Source of the DNA: Verrucomicrobiota bacterium
GTDB taxonomy: Bacteria > Verrucomicrobiota > Verrucomicrobiia > Limisphaerales > UBA1096
Assembly (NCBI GenBank): GCA_030747605.1
Contig: JASLKL010000009.1
Span: forward strand, 1 to 34,253
Length of the DNA: 34,253 bases
Direction of reading: 5' to 3'
Numbering within the stretch: position 1 is the stretch's first letter; each line of letters begins with the position of its first letter. The position numbers and the translations under genes were made by a program. The notes under the pieces were generated by a model that was not told the origin of the DNA, searched no databases, and was given only the letters and a program-made list of their open reading frames with translations. This document shows, in pieces, positions 32,779 to 34,253 of the stretch.

Positions 32779-34035
32779 ATGAATAAAAAAGAGATTTTAC
32801 TAGTAACTGCACTAGGTTTAGGCCTTTTTTCAGGCAAAGCGGCAGATGAGGTTATCTTTGAGGATGCCAATTTTTCTAAGGAAGGTTGGAGTAATTATAG
32901 AGATATTGGAGACGGTTGGGAGGTGCGATCTCGTGATTTTGGAGAATTAGTTCAAGGAGTTGTTCAGGAGGTTACCGTTAAGGGATCTGGTGGAATTTTC
33001 TTGAGTTCCAAAACTGATAGCTTTGTTAGTGTTTTTCGGAGTGATGGGACTATTTATGCTATTCGCAGCAGAGATGGCAATCAATCATCAATTGGACAAG
33101 TTGAAGTTGATGGCAAAGTTGATTTAAGGGTTGGTTTCGATGGGGCATTTTTTATTTACGAGTATCGAAATACAGACAAATGGCTTCGACTTGGTAAGTC
33201 CGACATCGTTGGATTGGTCTCATATAAGTGTGGAATTTCAACAAATAGTCGCGCTGACGGTATGGGCAATTATCGAGTAATAAAACTCGAGTCGTTGCAG
33301 GGTGTTCGTTTTGGTTACACTAATACACCAAAGATCCCTGGTACTCCTTGGGTGGTGCATGACCCATTCCGTCCTCAGCCGCATCAGATTGATCCCGGAA
33401 CTATTTCTCCGAGAAACAATCCTGGGACGCCTCCTTCGGATGCGATTGTACTTTTTGATGGATCCAATCTTGATGCATGGGAGAATAATAAGGGAGGCGC
33501 TCCAAAATGGGTTTTAGGCGATGGTTATTTCGAGTGCATGAAGAAATCGGGTACTATTCGGTCAAAGCAAAAGTTTGGTAGTGTGCAACTCCACATTGAG
33601 TGGGCGGCGCCTTCTGAAGTTAAAGGTAGTAGTCAAGGCAGGGGGAATTCTGGTGTTTTTCTGGCTGGTCTGTATGAGGTGCAAGTACAGGATAATTACG
33701 ACAATCTTACTTATCCTGACGGTCAAGCTAGCTCACTGTATGGATTTCGGCCTCCGCGTGTTAATGTTACTCGCCCTCCAGGAGAATGGCAGGCGTATGA
33801 TATTATTTTTGAGATGCCAGAATTTAAAGATGGTAAGCTCTTGAAAAAAGCTAAGATCACAGTGTTGCATAATGGGGTAGTTACCCAACATGGTGTTGAG
33901 ATACCGGGCATTTTAGGTCACAAAAAAACCCAGCCTTATCGAGAACATGGTCCAGGTCATATTCAGTTACAGGATCATGGCAACCCGGTTCGATATCGCA
34001 ATATCTGGGTTCGAGAGTTAAAGGCGATTCAATAG
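32779..34035 (+). CDS. Secreted DUF1080 (3-keto-disaccharide hydrolase-like) protein with an extra N-terminal beta domain
   Basis: A 418-residue exported protein. MNKKEILLVTALGLGLFSGKA is a signal peptide with likely cleavage after KA. Residues about 24-200 form a beta-rich region (DANFSKEGWSNYRDIGDGWEVRS...) I do not recognise with certainty; it looks like a concanavalin-type fold. A Pro-rich linker (HDPFRPQPHQIDPGTISPRNNPGTPPSD) leads to the DUF1080 domain at about 225-415: AIVLFDGSNLDAWENNKGG, RSKQKFGSVQLHIEW, RGNSGVFLAGLYEVQVQDN, the SLYG stretch, PGEWQAYDI and GHIQLQDHGNPVRYRNIWVREL. The domain family is plentiful in Planctomycetes and Verrucomicrobia, where some members hydrolyse 3-keto-glycosides. 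The frame is open upstream to 32464, over rpmI on the other strand, but the signal peptide argues for 32779; the ATG at 32677 is the alternative. Confidence 0.82.
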   Translation: MNKKEILLVTALGLGLFSGKAADEVIFEDANFSKEGWSNYRDIGDGWEVRSRDFGELVQGVVQEVTVKGSGGIFLSSKTDSFVSVFRSDGTIYAIRSRDGNQSSIGQVEVDGKVDLRVGFDGAFFIYEYRNTDKWLRLGKSDIVGLVSYKCGISTNSRADGMGNYRVIKLESLQGVRFGYTNTPKIPGTPWVVHDPFRPQPHQIDPGTISPRNNPGTPPSDAIVLFDGSNLDAWENNKGGAPKWVLGDGYFECMKKSGTIRSKQKFGSVQLHIEWAAPSEVKGSSQGRGNSGVFLAGLYEVQVQDNYDNLTYPDGQASSLYGFRPPRVNVTRPPGEWQAYDIIFEMPEFKDGKLLKKAKITVLHNGVVTQHGVEIPGILGHKKTQPYREHGPGHIQLQDHGNPVRYRNIWVRELKAIQ

Positions 34036-34037
34036 TT

Positions 34038-34253
34038 GTGGTTGATGAGAATCTGAAAGAAGTTTCTTTAGCCCTTGGGTTGGGTGATTTCAAACGTCAT
34101 ATTTTTCTCTGTGCGGATCAAAGCAACCCTAAGTGTTGCTCCAGAGAAACAGGACTGGAGTCTTGGGCTTTTTTGAAGAAACGACTTAAAGAGCTTGGTT
34201 TAGTTGGGGGTTGCCCTGAGGTTTATCGGTCTAAGGTTAATTGTCTTCGTGTT
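34038..34253 (+). CDS. (2Fe-2S) ferredoxin domain protein, thioredoxin-like, 3' end cut by window
   Basis: The first 72 codons of a gene that runs off the window. It starts at a GTG two bases after the DUF1080 stop. After about 20 residues comes HIFLCADQSNPKCCSRETGL, with three cysteines (C25, C33, C34), then ELGLVGGCPEVYRSKVNCLRV. This matches small thioredoxin-fold [2Fe-2S] ferredoxin-domain proteins, where one Cys in the 'hvFvC' strand and later Cys residues hold the cluster; the expected following CxxGP segment is beyond the end. The electron partner is unknown. Confidence 0.65.
   Translation, partial: MVDENLKEVSLALGLGDFKRHIFLCADQSNPKCCSRETGLESWAFLKKRLKELGLVGGCPEVYRSKVNCLRV

Noticed and set aside
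1-34253. CRISPR array, insertion sequence or prophage
   Set aside because: No regularly spaced repeats, transposase, integrase or phage structural genes are seen on either strand.

Overview
The window reads as a stretch of bacterial chromosome holding mostly core housekeeping genes. It is AT-rich by eye, densely packed, and has no phage, transposon or CRISPR array. The best guess at origin is the Planctomycetes-Verrucomicrobia-Chlamydiae side of the tree, probably a Verrucomicrobiota member of the Opitutae type. Three things point there: a secreted DUF1080 (3-keto-disaccharide hydrolase-like) protein, a large exported metallopeptidase with a C-terminal 'DLxxW...FFRL' domain of the kind common in exported verrucomicrobial proteins, and the mix of genes with and without Shine-Dalgarno sites. 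This is inference; no 16S rRNA or other decisive marker is present.

Layout. (1) 1-6217, plus strand: the 3' part or whole of rnr (RNase R), then by ATGA overlap a 1380-residue exported metzincin-type multidomain protein. (2) 6218-6348: a regulatory gap with a near-perfect Rex operator (6271-6288) before the respiratory operon. (3) 6349-19909, plus strand: NADH dehydrogenase I genes in the order nuoB-C-D-E, a tRNA-Gln(CUG) on the opposite strand, then nuoF-G-H-I-J-K-L-M-N. nuoA is not present. (4) 19910-20400: a gap whose minus strand carries what looks like a frameshifted small membrane-protein gene. (5) 20401-21384, minus: an aldolase of the HMGL-like/DRE-TIM superfamily, role unknown. (6) 21542-25612, minus: a tight operon pgk-tpiA-secG-oppA-like. 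(7) 25613-25929: a divergent control region, then carA on the plus strand. (8) 27144-27168: a terminator for the minus-strand operon that meets carA tail to tail. (9) 27190-32630, minus: rpmI-rplT-[terminator]-pheS-prs-rplY-pth-rpsF-ssb-rplI, a translation and nucleotide-metabolism cluster without pheT and without rpsR. (10) 32779-end, plus: the DUF1080 protein and the first 72 codons of a thioredoxin-like (2Fe-2S) ferredoxin-domain protein cut off by the window end.

How the genes work together: the nuo genes encode the proton-pumping complex I that reoxidises NADH, and the Rex site upstream suggests they are controlled by the NADH/NAD+ ratio. pgk and tpiA are glycolysis genes, joined to secG (protein export) and a peptide-binding lipoprotein. 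The minus-strand cluster near the right end supplies ribosomal proteins L35, L20, L25, S6 and L9, the Phe-tRNA synthetase alpha chain, peptidyl-tRNA hydrolase, SSB and PRPP synthetase.

No wholly new multi-gene system stands out. The observations most worth following are the Rex operator on nuo, the antisense tRNA gene with its own likely promoter inside the nuo operon, the terminator placed 16 bases before a pheS start that lacks a Shine-Dalgarno site, the N7-cluster motif in a short NuoG, and the metzincin multidomain protein.
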